Positions 23,569-31,556 of a stretch of 40,287 nucleotides of DNA are shown piece by piece. Made by a program: the position numbers and the translations under genes. The notes under the pieces are model-generated. The model did no database searches and was not told the DNA's origin. It saw only the letters and a list, made by a program, of their open reading frames with translations. Source of the DNA: Clostridium sp. MCC353 (GTDB lineage Bacteria; Bacillota; Clostridia; Lachnospirales; Lachnospiraceae); assembly GCF_018785315.1 (NCBI RefSeq), contig NZ_WQPN01000132.1:6533-46819 (forward strand). Direction: 5' to 3'. The stretch's first letter is position 1. Every line of letters starts with the position of its first letter.

Positions 23569-25476
23569 ATGTATGAGTACACGAGACAGGTAAAACCGGC
23601 CAGCCTGTTTACCAGGGAAGAGAATACGAAATTTTATGATATTTTGGATTTTAACGACAAGAGGGAATTTGAATGCGCGAAAAAGAACCTGATCGATGCG
23701 CCGGAACATTTGGAGATCAGGGATGACAGCGGAAAGGTGGTCTGGAGCCAGAAGGGATTTGAATTTTTGAGGGATGAAAGCCAGGTGGATGAGACGATCA
23801 ACCCCAGCCTTTGGGTCAATGCCCATTTAAACCATCAGTACGGGCTTTTCAAAGTGGTGGACGGCATCTATCAGGTCAGAGGGTATGATATGAGCAATCT
23901 GACTGTGGTGGAAGGGGAACATGGCTGGGTGGTATTCGATCCGTTAATCAGCTGTGAGTGCGCCAGGGCGGCTATGGAACTGATCAATAAAAACCTTGGC
24001 CAACGGCCCGTTTCCGCTATTGTGATCAGCCATCCCCATACGGATCATTTTGGGGGAATCAAAGGAATCGTAAAGGAAAAGGAGATTCTGGAGGGGAAAA
24101 TTCCCCTCATTGTTCCCCATGACTATATGCATCATGCGGTGAATGAAAATTGTTATACGTTCCGGGCCGTTGCCCGCCGCAGCTCTTACCAGTACGGCCC
24201 CAGCCTGCCCCAGGGAAAGACGGGGACTTTGAGCATGGGAATCGGCATGGGGCAGTCCAAAGGGCTGATTACATTTATAAGGCCCACCGATGAGATACAA
24301 AAGACAGGTGATAAGAGGGTGATTGACGGCGTGGAGTTCGAATTTTTGATGGCTCCCGATACGGAATCCCCTGCTGAGATGTGCTGGTATCTGCCCCAGT
24401 TTAAGGCTTTGTGGATGGCGGAGCTGTGCAATGCCACCATGCATAATCTGTATACTCTGAGAGGAACCCAGGTGCGGGACGGCAATGCCTGGGCCGGTTA
24501 TATATTTGAAGCGCAGCAGCTTTGGGGGCAGGAGGCCGGGGTGGTGTTTACAGCCCATAACTGGCCTCATTGGGGAAAAGAAGATATCAACGAATATCTG
24601 GAAAATACTGCCGCTGTCTATAAGTATATCAATGACCAGACGGTGATGTATTTAAACCAGGGGTATACGCCCAATGAAATATCCCATTTAATCCGTCTGC
24701 CCAGGCAGTTGGAACAGGTGTGGTATACCAGAGGCTATTACGGCACCCTTTCCCACAATTCGAAAGCGGTATACCAGCGCTATATGGGCTGGTACGATGG
24801 AAATCCGGTCAATTTAAATCCTCTCACGCCGTCGGATGAGGGCCGGAAAATGGTGGAATACATGGGCGGAGCCGATGCCATACTGTTAAAGGCGGAAAAA
24901 GACATGGAAAAGGGAGAGTACCAGTGGGTGGCCAAAGTGTGCAATGAAATTGTATTCGCTGATCCGGGAAATGAAAAAGCCCGCCTGCTCTGCGCCGATG
25001 CCATGGAACAGCTGGGATATCAGTCGGAAAGCGGCCCGTGGCGCAACGCCTATTTGATGGGCGCTTTTGAGCTGCGCAATGGAATCGTGTGCAATCCCGA
25101 AGGCCGGGCCACGGATGCGGGAGATGTGGTCCGCTGCATGGATACGGAAATGATGTTTGACTACCTGGGAATGATGATTGACTGTGAAAAATCAGCGGAT
25201 AAGGATATCCGCATGGATTTCAGGATAACGGATACGGGAGAGGAATATTATGTGCATTTCTACTGCGGAGTCCTGCTTTATACCAAAGGGCGGTGCAGGG
25301 ACGGCCAGCCGGACGCGGTTCTAAAGATGCCCCGCCAGGCGCTGGCAGCGGTCATTGCCGGAAAAAAGGAATTATGGAAAAAATTAATAAAAATAGAAGG
25401 GAATCAGGATGTGCTGGAAGAAATGACAGAATATACCGTGACATTTCAGCCGCTGTTTCCGATTGTCGAACCCTAG
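23569..25476 (+). CDS. Alkyl/aryl-sulfatase (metallo-beta-lactamase fold)
   Basis: A 635-residue SdsA/BDS1-type enzyme predicted to hydrolyse alkyl sulfate esters to alcohol and sulfate. The order is an N-terminal zinc metallo-beta-lactamase domain with HPHTDH at 155-160, further zinc-site segments ELCNATMHNLYTLRG near 285-299 and HNWPHWG near 329-335, then the alkylsulfatase dimerisation domain (WYTRGYYGTLSHNSKAVYQRYMGWYDGNP), then an SCP2-like C-terminal domain. There is no signal peptide, unlike the secreted Pseudomonas SdsA1, so it should act in the cytoplasm. ATG 23569 follows AGGAGG. The natural substrate is unknown. Probably controlled by the divergent TetR-type gene. Confidence 0.9.
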   Translation: MYEYTRQVKPASLFTREENTKFYDILDFNDKREFECAKKNLIDAPEHLEIRDDSGKVVWSQKGFEFLRDESQVDETINPSLWVNAHLNHQYGLFKVVDGIYQVRGYDMSNLTVVEGEHGWVVFDPLISCECARAAMELINKNLGQRPVSAIVISHPHTDHFGGIKGIVKEKEILEGKIPLIVPHDYMHHAVNENCYTFRAVARRSSYQYGPSLPQGKTGTLSMGIGMGQSKGLITFIRPTDEIQKTGDKRVIDGVEFEFLMAPDTESPAEMCWYLPQFKALWMAELCNATMHNLYTLRGTQVRDGNAWAGYIFEAQQLWGQEAGVVFTAHNWPHWGKEDINEYLENTAAVYKYINDQTVMYLNQGYTPNEISHLIRLPRQLEQVWYTRGYYGTLSHNSKAVYQRYMGWYDGNPVNLNPLTPSDEGRKMVEYMGGADAILLKAEKDMEKGEYQWVAKVCNEIVFADPGNEKARLLCADAMEQLGYQSESGPWRNAYLMGAFELRNGIVCNPEGRATDAGDVVRCMDTEMMFDYLGMMIDCEKSADKDIRMDFRITDTGEEYYVHFYCGVLLYTKGRCRDGQPDAVLKMPRQALAAVIAGKKELWKKLIKIEGNQDVLEEMTEYTVTFQPLFPIVEP

Positions 25477-25488
25477 CCCCACTTCGCA

Positions 25489-25574
25489 GTTACTGTTCAA
25501 AGCCCACGCTGGCGTACCCGCAAAGCGGCACGGCCGCCAGGCCGGGTCCGCCAGCGTGGGCTGTAAACAGTAAC
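25489..25574. repeat. Inverted repeat with 38-bp GC-rich core, copy 1
   Basis: Arms 25489-25514 and 25549-25574 match at 24 of 26 positions. The core at 25517-25554 recurs at 31346-31383 with two differences. Small inner hairpins such as CCGC/GCGG are visible. It lies between the alkylsulfatase stop and the prfC promoter and could end transcription, though it has no T run. Confidence 0.85.
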
Positions 25575-25598
25575 CGCGCCATATTAAAAGGAAAACCC

Positions 25599-25627
25599 TT
25601 GACTTTAAACGGCTAAAATAATACAAT
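25599..25627 (+). promoter_or_regulatory. SigA-type promoter of prfC
   Basis: TTGACT at 25599-25604, a 17-bp spacer, and TACAAT at 25622-25627. The leader of about 77 nt contains a hairpin with stem TGGACG (25644-25649) and CGTCCA (25661-25666), followed by TATTTT. Confidence 0.75.
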
Positions 25628-25710
25628 AGTAAACGGTAATAGGTGGACGTCCTGCTTGGGCGTCCATATTTTGAGTATATGGAATTAAATAGTAATTGGA
25701 GGAAAGACCC

Positions 25711-27303
25711 TTGCCGAATATAACAGAAGAGATTAAAAAACGAAGAACCTTTGCCATCATCTCCCACCCGGATGCAGGTAAAACCACATTAACGGAAAAA
25801 TTCCTTCTCTACGGAGGCGCTATCAACTTAGCGGGTACCGTAAAAGGAAGAAAAGCGACAAAACATGCAGTATCAGACTGGATGGAGATTGAAAAGGAGA
25901 GAGGTATCTCCGTCACATCTTCTGTTATGCAGTTTAATTACGACGGATATTGTATCAATATTCTGGATACCCCGGGACATCAGGATTTCTCGGAGGACAC
26001 CTACCGTACCCTGATGGCGGCCGATTCTGCGGTCATGGTGATCGACGCGTCCAAAGGTGTGGAGGCTCAGACCATCAAGCTGTTCAAAGTTTGTCTTTTA
26101 AGGAATATCCCTATTTTCACATTTATCAATAAGATGGACCGGGAAGCCAGGGATCCGTTTGAGCTGATGGACGAGATTGAATCCGTGCTGGGAATTAAAA
26201 CGTGCCCGATTAACTGGCCCATTGGCTGCGGTAAGAATTTTAAGGGTGTTTATGACAGGAATACGAAAAAAATCACCACATTTAAAGCGGCCATGGGGGG
26301 ACAGAAAGAAGTGGAATCCCAGGAGTTTGATGTGGAGGGAACCGATGTGGACGCTCTGATCGGCCAGGATTACCATCAGCAGTTAAAAGAAGAAATTGAA
26401 CTGTTAGACGGAGCCAGTGAAGAATTTGATATGGAACTGGTCAGCACGGGGCAGCTTTCGCCGGCATTTTTCGGTTCGGCGCTGACAAACTTCGGTGTGG
26501 AGACATTTTTGCAGCACTTTCTGCAGATGACAACCTCCCCGCTGTCCAGAAAGACGACCACTGGAGTGGTGGATCCCTTTAAGCAAGACTTCACAGCCTT
26601 TGTGTTCAAGATCCAGGCCAATATGAATAAAGCCCACAGAGACAGGATCGCGTTCATGCGCATCTGTTCCGGTAAGTTTGAGGCCGGGATGGAAGTCAAC
26701 CACGTCCAGGGCGGAAGAAAGATCCGCCTGTCCCAGCCCCAGCAGCTCATGGCCCAGGACAGAAAGATCGTGGAAGAGGCCTATGCCGGAGATATTATCG
26801 GCGTGTTTGATCCGGGCATTTTTTCCATCGGGGACACGCTCTGCGCATCCAACGACAAGATCGAATTTGAAGGAATCCCCACCTTTGCGCCGGAACATTT
26901 CGCAAGGGTACGCCAGATGGATACCATGAAGAGAAAGCAGTTCATCAAAGGCGTCAACCAGATCGCCCAGGAAGGCGCCATTCAGATCTTCCAGGAGTTC
27001 AACACCGGCATGGAAGAGATCATCGTTGGCGTGGTAGGCGTTCTCCAGTTTGAGGTTTTGACCTACCGTTTGGAGAATGAATACAATGTGGAAGTGAAAC
27101 TGGAAAAACTCCCATACGAATATATCCGCTGGGTGGAGAATAAAGAAGAAGTGGATGTGGCAAAGATCCAGGGCACGTCCGATATGAAGAGAATTAAGGA
27201 TTTGAAAGATAATCCGCTGTTGTTGTTTGTAAACAGCTGGAGCGTGGGAATGGTTCTGGACCGCAACCCGGGATTAAAACTCAGTGAATTTGGAAGAAAT
27301 TAA
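25711..27303 (+). CDS. prfC: Peptide chain release factor 3
   Basis: Translational GTPase that removes RF1/RF2 from the ribosome after peptide release. The start is TTG 25711 behind GGAGGAAAG; the upstream in-frame TTG at 25696 overlaps the ribosome site. This gives 530 residues, the family length. G1 is SHPDAGKTTLTEK near residues 19-31, switch II is DTPGHQDF near 89-96, and G4 is NKMD near 143-146. The domain II and C-terminal blocks (FEVLTYRLENEYNVEVKLE) are typical of RF3 rather than EF-G or TetM. It has its own promoter and is followed four bases after the stop by a palindromic element. Confidence 0.96.
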   Translation: MPNITEEIKKRRTFAIISHPDAGKTTLTEKFLLYGGAINLAGTVKGRKATKHAVSDWMEIEKERGISVTSSVMQFNYDGYCINILDTPGHQDFSEDTYRTLMAADSAVMVIDASKGVEAQTIKLFKVCLLRNIPIFTFINKMDREARDPFELMDEIESVLGIKTCPINWPIGCGKNFKGVYDRNTKKITTFKAAMGGQKEVESQEFDVEGTDVDALIGQDYHQQLKEEIELLDGASEEFDMELVSTGQLSPAFFGSALTNFGVETFLQHFLQMTTSPLSRKTTTGVVDPFKQDFTAFVFKIQANMNKAHRDRIAFMRICSGKFEAGMEVNHVQGGRKIRLSQPQQLMAQDRKIVEEAYAGDIIGVFDPGIFSIGDTLCASNDKIEFEGIPTFAPEHFARVRQMDTMKRKQFIKGVNQIAQEGAIQIFQEFNTGMEEIIVGVVGVLQFEVLTYRLENEYNVEVKLEKLPYEYIRWVENKEEVDVAKIQGTSDMKRIKDLKDNPLLLFVNSWSVGMVLDRNPGLKLSEFGRN

Positions 27304-27305
27304 AC

Positions 27306-27335
27306 GTAACAGTTCAGATAGGTCTGAACTGTTGC
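27306..27335. repeat. 30-bp palindromic element, copy B
   Basis: Arms 27306-27318 and 27323-27335 match at 12 of 13 positions around TAGG. It begins two bases after the prfC stop. Its right end supplies TTGCAA, 16 bp before TAATAT, a possible weak promoter for yqeY. Confidence 0.85.
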
Positions 27336-27381
27336 AATTAAACAGACTTTATATAATATTATGTGAAATGGAGGAATTGAC

Positions 27382-27864
27382 ATGAGCAATGGAAATGCAG
27401 CCGAAGGCGCGAAAAATGTGAGCAAAATCGATGTAATCAGAGCCGCGATGGTAGAAGCGATGAAGGCAAAGAACAAAACCAGGAAAGACGCCTTATCCAT
27501 GCTTCTAACCGTCCTTAAAAATGCCCAGATCGACAAGAGAGAAGACCTGACCGAAGAGGAAGAGAACGCTGTCATTAAAAAGGAGATCAAACAGACCCAG
27601 GAAACCTATGATACGGCTCCTGCGGACCGTGATGATATCCGGGAAGAAGCCGCTGCCCGTCTGGCCGTATATAAAGAATTTGTGCCGGAAGACATGAATG
27701 TGGAACAGATTACGGAAGTGATCCGTTCTGTGCTGGCGGAACTTGGCATTGAGAAACCGGCTCCTTCCGACAAAGGAAAAATCATGAAAGTCCTCATGCC
27801 GAAAGTAAAAGGAAAAGCCGACGGCAAGCTGGTCAATGAAACGCTGGCGTCTATGATGAAATAG
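27382..27864 (+). CDS. GatB/YqeY domain protein
   Basis: A 160-residue YqeY-type protein. The family resembles the tRNA-binding tail of the GatB amidotransferase subunit and is helical throughout; its function alone is not established. Diagnostic segments are MKAKNKTRKDALSMLLTVLKNAQ near 27-49, IKKEIKQTQETYDTA near 65-79, the YKEFVPEDM segment near 96-104, and GKIMKVLMPKVKGKADGKLVNE near the end. The ATG at 27382 follows ATGGAGGAATTG. It is flanked on both sides by copies of the 30-bp palindrome. Confidence 0.9.
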   Translation: MSNGNAAEGAKNVSKIDVIRAAMVEAMKAKNKTRKDALSMLLTVLKNAQIDKREDLTEEEENAVIKKEIKQTQETYDTAPADRDDIREEAAARLAVYKEFVPEDMNVEQITEVIRSVLAELGIEKPAPSDKGKIMKVLMPKVKGKADGKLVNETLASMMK

Positions 27865-27876
27865 AGAAAATAAAGG

Positions 27877-27906
27877 GTAACAGTTCAGAACTGTCTGAAC
27901 TGTTAC
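27877..27906. repeat. 30-bp palindromic element, copy C
   Basis: Perfect 13-bp arms GTAACAGTTCAGA (27877-27889) and TCTGAACTGTTAC (27894-27906) around ACTG. It lies 12 bp after the yqeY stop and is the best-preserved copy of the family. Confidence 0.9.
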
Positions 27907-27955
27907 AATAAAGGAAAACGCCGGCAGTCCGGCAGAATGAGAGGTATTGACATTT

Positions 27956-29359
27956 ATGTACAGAGAGAAAATCGAAGCCTATATTGATTCCCACAGACAG
28001 GAGATGCTGGATGATATCTGCAAACTCTGCAGAATCAACAGTGAAAAGATGCCTTATGAAGAGGGAAAACCTTATGGAGCAGGCGCGTTTGACGCGTTGA
28101 ACGCTGCTCTTTCCATGGCGGAAGGATACGGTTTTTCCATCAGGAATTATGATAACTATGTGGGAACCGTTGATTTAAATGACAAAGAACACCAGCTCGA
28201 CATCCTGGCCCATCTGGATGTGGTTCCGGCCGGTGAAGGATGGACGGTTACGGAACCTTTCAGCCCGGTTGAAATAGACGGCAGGCTGTTCGGCCGTGGA
28301 ACTGCCGATGACAAAGGCCCGGCTGTGGCGGCTTTATATGCCCTCAGGGCGGTAAAAGAACTGGGAATCCCGGTGAGCAAAAATGTCCGGCTGATCCTGG
28401 GAACCGATGAGGAGTGCGGAAGTTCAGATATCGCTCATTATTACGCGGTGGAGGAAGAGGCGCCCATGACATTTTCACCGGATGCGGATTTCCCGGTGAC
28501 CAATACGGAAAAAGGCAGCTTGTCAGGACATTTTACCGCTGAATTCAAGGCATCGGAAGCGCTTCCTAAGCTGGTCGGCGTGAATGCGGGAATCAAAGTG
28601 AACGTAGTACCCGGAAAGGCCAACGCGGTTGTTCAGGGAATTGACAGGGCGGTTCTGGATCAGGCCTGCGATGAGATCACCAAGGCTACGGGAGTGAGAT
28701 TTGAAATTGATACGGAAGAGGAAGTGACTAAGATTCTGGCTGTTGGAGAAGGCGCGCATGCGGCTCATCCCCATGACGGAAATAACGCGCTGACCGCTCT
28801 GCTCACCATGTTAACCAGACTTCCGTTTGCTCCGTGCGAGCAGATTGATGCGGTTCATAAACTGGTGAAATTGATTCCTCACGGCGATACTAAGGGAGAA
28901 GCGCTGGGAATTGCCATGGAAGATGAGCTTTCAGGTGAACTGACCCTGGCGTTCAGCCTGTTGAAAGTGGACAGCGTGTCCCTGGACGGAACCTTTGACA
29001 GCCGGTGCCCGATCTGTGCAACAGAAGAAAATGTGCTCCATGTAGTGAAAGCCAAAATGGCTGAGAACGGATTCACCCTGTTAAATGACAAGATGAGAGA
29101 ACCACATCACGTGGATGGAAATTCCCATTTTGTACAGACGCTGTTAAGGGTGTATGAAGAATATACAGGATTAAAAGGGGAATGCCAGTCCACAGGCGGC
29201 GGAACCTATGTCCATCACCTGAAAAACGGCGTTGCGTTTGGCGCTACCATGCCTGGTACGGACAACCGCATGCATGGAGCGGACGAATTTGCCGTTATTG
29301 ACGAACTGCTGATAAGCGCTAAGATATTCGCCCAGGTAATCGCCGATCTCTGCGAATAA
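27956..29359 (+). CDS. M20 family dipeptidase (PepV-like)
   Basis: Zinc metallopeptidase of the PepV/Sapep group, predicted to cleave dipeptides in the cytoplasm. Catalytic segments are LAHLDVVPAG (near residues 82-91, first zinc His and Asp), GRGTADDKGP (near 113-122, bridging Asp), TDEECGSSD (near 149-157, general base Glu), and TGGGTYVHHLKNGVAFG near 420. The large insertion between the halves is typical of PepV. ATG 27956 gives 467 residues. TTG 27947 is also in frame but only two bases from AGAGG. A small GCCGG/CCGGC hairpin at 27920-27933 lies in the leader. Confidence 0.92.
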   Translation: MYREKIEAYIDSHRQEMLDDICKLCRINSEKMPYEEGKPYGAGAFDALNAALSMAEGYGFSIRNYDNYVGTVDLNDKEHQLDILAHLDVVPAGEGWTVTEPFSPVEIDGRLFGRGTADDKGPAVAALYALRAVKELGIPVSKNVRLILGTDEECGSSDIAHYYAVEEEAPMTFSPDADFPVTNTEKGSLSGHFTAEFKASEALPKLVGVNAGIKVNVVPGKANAVVQGIDRAVLDQACDEITKATGVRFEIDTEEEVTKILAVGEGAHAAHPHDGNNALTALLTMLTRLPFAPCEQIDAVHKLVKLIPHGDTKGEALGIAMEDELSGELTLAFSLLKVDSVSLDGTFDSRCPICATEENVLHVVKAKMAENGFTLLNDKMREPHHVDGNSHFVQTLLRVYEEYTGLKGECQSTGGGTYVHHLKNGVAFGATMPGTDNRMHGADEFAVIDELLISAKIFAQVIADLCE

Positions 29360-29410
29360 TTGAGTTTTAAAATAACATTTGTTTCCGGATAAGGGGAGAG
29401 GAGAAACAAG

Positions 29411-30346
29411 ATGGAATTGTTGTTTATGGAGCCGGTTTTAAAGGAAATGATCTGGGGAGGAGACCGGTTAAAAAGCGTATATGGAATGGAGATTCCCAGT
29501 GGCCATACAGGAGAGTGCTGGGCCATCAGCGCCCACCAGAACGGAGACTGCCGGGTAGCGGGCGGCGCTTATGACGGCTGCACCCTCAGCGGATTATGGA
29601 AGGAACACCCGGAACTGTTCGGGAATGACCCTTCGGACCGGTATCCGCTGCTGATAAAGATTATTGACGCCAAACAGGATCTCAGCATCCAGGTTCATCC
29701 CGATGATGAATATGCGGGAATTCATGAGAACGGTTCTCTTGGAAAGACAGAGTGCTGGTATATCCTGGATTGTGATCCCGGTACCAAAATCGTAATCGGT
29801 CACAATGCGAAGGATCACAAAGAGATGGAAGAGATGATTCTGGAAAAACGCTGGGGGGAATTCATTCGTGAGATTCCGGTGAAAAAAGGGGATTTCTTCC
29901 AGATTGATCCCGGCTGCCTTCATGCGATCAAAGGGGGAACCCTGATTTTAGAAACCCAGCAGAACAGCGACATCACCTACCGGGTATACGATTATGACCG
30001 CCTTTCGGACGGAAAACCGAGGCAGCTCCATGTAAAGCAGTCCATCGATGTGATCAAGGCCCCATTTGAGAGCGGAAATGCCACGCCGCAGGTTCAGACC
30101 AGCAGGTTTGACCATGGAGTGGAAAGCCATTTGATCACCTGTCCGTTCTATTCTGTTTATAAGTATGACATAGACGGACCGTTCTCAAAAACATTTGACA
30201 AGCCGTTTGTCAATGTGACCGTGATCGAAGGAGAAGGGGAGATCAATGGAATCCATATTGAGAAAGGGCAGAGTTTTATTATCCCTTCCGGATATGGGGA
30301 GTGCAGATTTGACGGAACCCTGTCTCTGATCTGTTCCTTTGTATAA
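29411..30346 (+). CDS. manA: Mannose-6-phosphate isomerase (type I, short form)
   Basis: Interconverts mannose-6-phosphate and fructose-6-phosphate. It is a 311-residue cupin protein of the short Firmicute ManA type. The zinc ligands are visible: Q94 and H96 in QVHPDD, E114 in KTECWY, and H171 in PGCLHAI. The N-terminal KEMIWGGDRL and the ETQQNSDITYRVYDYDR segment are family signatures. The ATG at 29411 follows GGGGAGAGGAG. No sugar transporter adjoins it, so its role may be in catabolism or in supplying mannose for glycans. Confidence 0.94.
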   Translation: MELLFMEPVLKEMIWGGDRLKSVYGMEIPSGHTGECWAISAHQNGDCRVAGGAYDGCTLSGLWKEHPELFGNDPSDRYPLLIKIIDAKQDLSIQVHPDDEYAGIHENGSLGKTECWYILDCDPGTKIVIGHNAKDHKEMEEMILEKRWGEFIREIPVKKGDFFQIDPGCLHAIKGGTLILETQQNSDITYRVYDYDRLSDGKPRQLHVKQSIDVIKAPFESGNATPQVQTSRFDHGVESHLITCPFYSVYKYDIDGPFSKTFDKPFVNVTVIEGEGEINGIHIEKGQSFIIPSGYGECRFDGTLSLICSFV

Positions 30347-30358
30347 GAAGAAATGAAT

Positions 30359-30440
30359 ACAGCCCGGCATCCGGTGAGCCGTGCAGGAAGCCAAGTCTTA
30401 TGGTCTTGACTTCCTACGCGGTCCCGGACGCGCGGGCTGT
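30359..30440. terminator. Large hairpin between manA and the zinc-ribbon gene
   Basis: ACAGCCCG at 30359-30366 pairs with CGGGCTGT at 30433-30440, with CCGG/CCGG and GGAAG/CTTCC plus CAAG/CTTG pairs inside, to make an 82-nt branched stem. T runs are weak, so the terminator call is inference from its place between convergent genes. Confidence 0.6.
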
Positions 30441-30448
30441 TATGTTTC

Positions 30449-30478
30449 GTAACCGTTCAGACCTGTCTGAACTGCTGC
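30449..30478. repeat. 30-bp palindromic element, copy D
   Basis: A core of GTTCAGA (30455-30461) and TCTGAAC (30466-30472) around CCTG. The outer arms, GTAACC on the left and TGCTGC on the right, are diverged. It abuts the stop codon of the zinc-ribbon gene at 30478-30480. Confidence 0.75.
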
Positions 30479-31176
30479 TATGATTCAAATAACCTGCTGT
30501 AAATATCTTCGCTGATACTGTCCACGTAAGACTGGTCTGTGATATCGTGATTGGTTATGATGATATCCTGTATCAGTTCAAACCTCTTTAAACTCAGTTC
30601 TTCCGGTCCAAGTTCTCCCAGTTCATCTGAAAGCTGATGATCCAGGCCGTCTGCTGTATAGGAAGTGATAAACCAGTCGATTAACTGTTTGGTCGCCGCA
30701 TTTTCCTCTTCAATCTGGGACTGAACGGCTTTGGCCGACCGGTAGGAGTTGACGGCAACCGCAATGGAACCGACGCCCATAGCTGTGAGCACTGCCTGCA
30801 TCAACAGCTTGGAAGTGCCTGCAATGGGCAGATTGATAATGCCTGTCCAGCAGAGCACGGAAAACACCAGAAGACAGCCGCCCACCAGGATAAACGCGGA
30901 AGCGGAGGATTTGAGGTCTTCGTACTTATCCGCCTTTTTTACATAGACTTTAACCGGCGCCGCCTGTGCGCTTTTTTTAATTTCTTCGCCTTCCGGGCTG
31001 TTTAAGAGGCTGGAAGCCGTTTCGTATTCTTCTTTCAGCCTGGCCTCTTCTTCTTCCTTCTGCTGTTTTTTCAGCTTCAGGGCTTCTTCTTTGGATGATA
31101 CTAACGGGCCGCCGCAGTCCGAACAGACGGTGATCCCGTCAATAAATTCCATATCGCATTTTGGACAATAAGGCAT
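30478..31176 (-). CDS. Zinc-ribbon membrane protein of unknown function
   Basis: Not a named family that I recognise. The 232 residues begin with a zinc ribbon, C4-x2-C7 and C18-x2-C21 (YCPKC, CSDCGG). A Lys/Glu-rich coiled segment follows near 28-57, then two hydrophobic segments near 91-113 and 123-144, then a helical acidic tail. The ribbon resembles those of Firmicute membrane stress or assembly proteins, but no role can be assigned. ATG 31176 follows AAAGGAG on the minus strand. It converges with manA and is divergent from the ABC exporter gene. Confidence 0.8.
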   Translation of the reverse strand: MPYCPKCDMEFIDGITVCSDCGGPLVSSKEEALKLKKQQKEEEEARLKEEYETASSLLNSPEGEEIKKSAQAAPVKVYVKKADKYEDLKSSASAFILVGGCLLVFSVLCWTGIINLPIAGTSKLLMQAVLTAMGVGSIAVAVNSYRSAKAVQSQIEEENAATKQLIDWFITSYTADGLDHQLSDELGELGPEELSLKRFELIQDIIITNHDITDQSYVDSISEDIYSRLFES

Positions 31177-31227
31177 GGGAATTCTCCTTTGAATTAATTA
31201 TAGATTCTGAATCATTTCATTAATGCT

Positions 31228-31256
31228 ATTATAAGGGAAAAAGGGATATGCGTCCA
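31228..31256 (-). promoter_or_regulatory. SigA-type promoter of the zinc-ribbon gene
   Basis: On the minus strand, TGGACG (31256-31251), a 17-bp spacer, and a perfect TATAAT (31233-31228), 51 bp ahead of the start codon. Confidence 0.65.
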
Positions 31257-31321
31257 GTGCAGATTTTCCCCCTTATTTTTATCCTCTTCCAGTCTAAGAG
31301 TTGTCGATGGCCTGCAAAAAT

Positions 31322-31400
31322 CGTTCAAACAGCGGAAAGCGGAGCCCCGCAAAGCGGCACGGCCGACAGGCCGGATCCGCCAGAGGGAGCTGTGAACAGG
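31322..31400. repeat. GC-rich repeat with 38-bp core, copy 2
   Basis: The core at 31346-31383 matches 25517-25554 at 36 of 38 positions, and the right flank ending in GTGAACAGGAAAC resembles that of copy 1. The outer arms no longer pair well. It lies in the 380-bp gap between divergent genes; the rest of that gap has the zinc-ribbon promoter and, near 31461-31471, weak -10 candidates for the ABC gene. Confidence 0.8.
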
Positions 31401-31556
31401 AAACAGATTTTTTAATAGAAACCGTCTCTGTGCTTTTTACTATGGAAAAATACCGTCTTTTATGATACACTATTTAGATCACGGTGTAAAATCGGCAGAC
31501 AGCCGGGCTGTGAAAATATGAGAAGAGACGGGAAGTATTTTTAGAGGATATTACAG

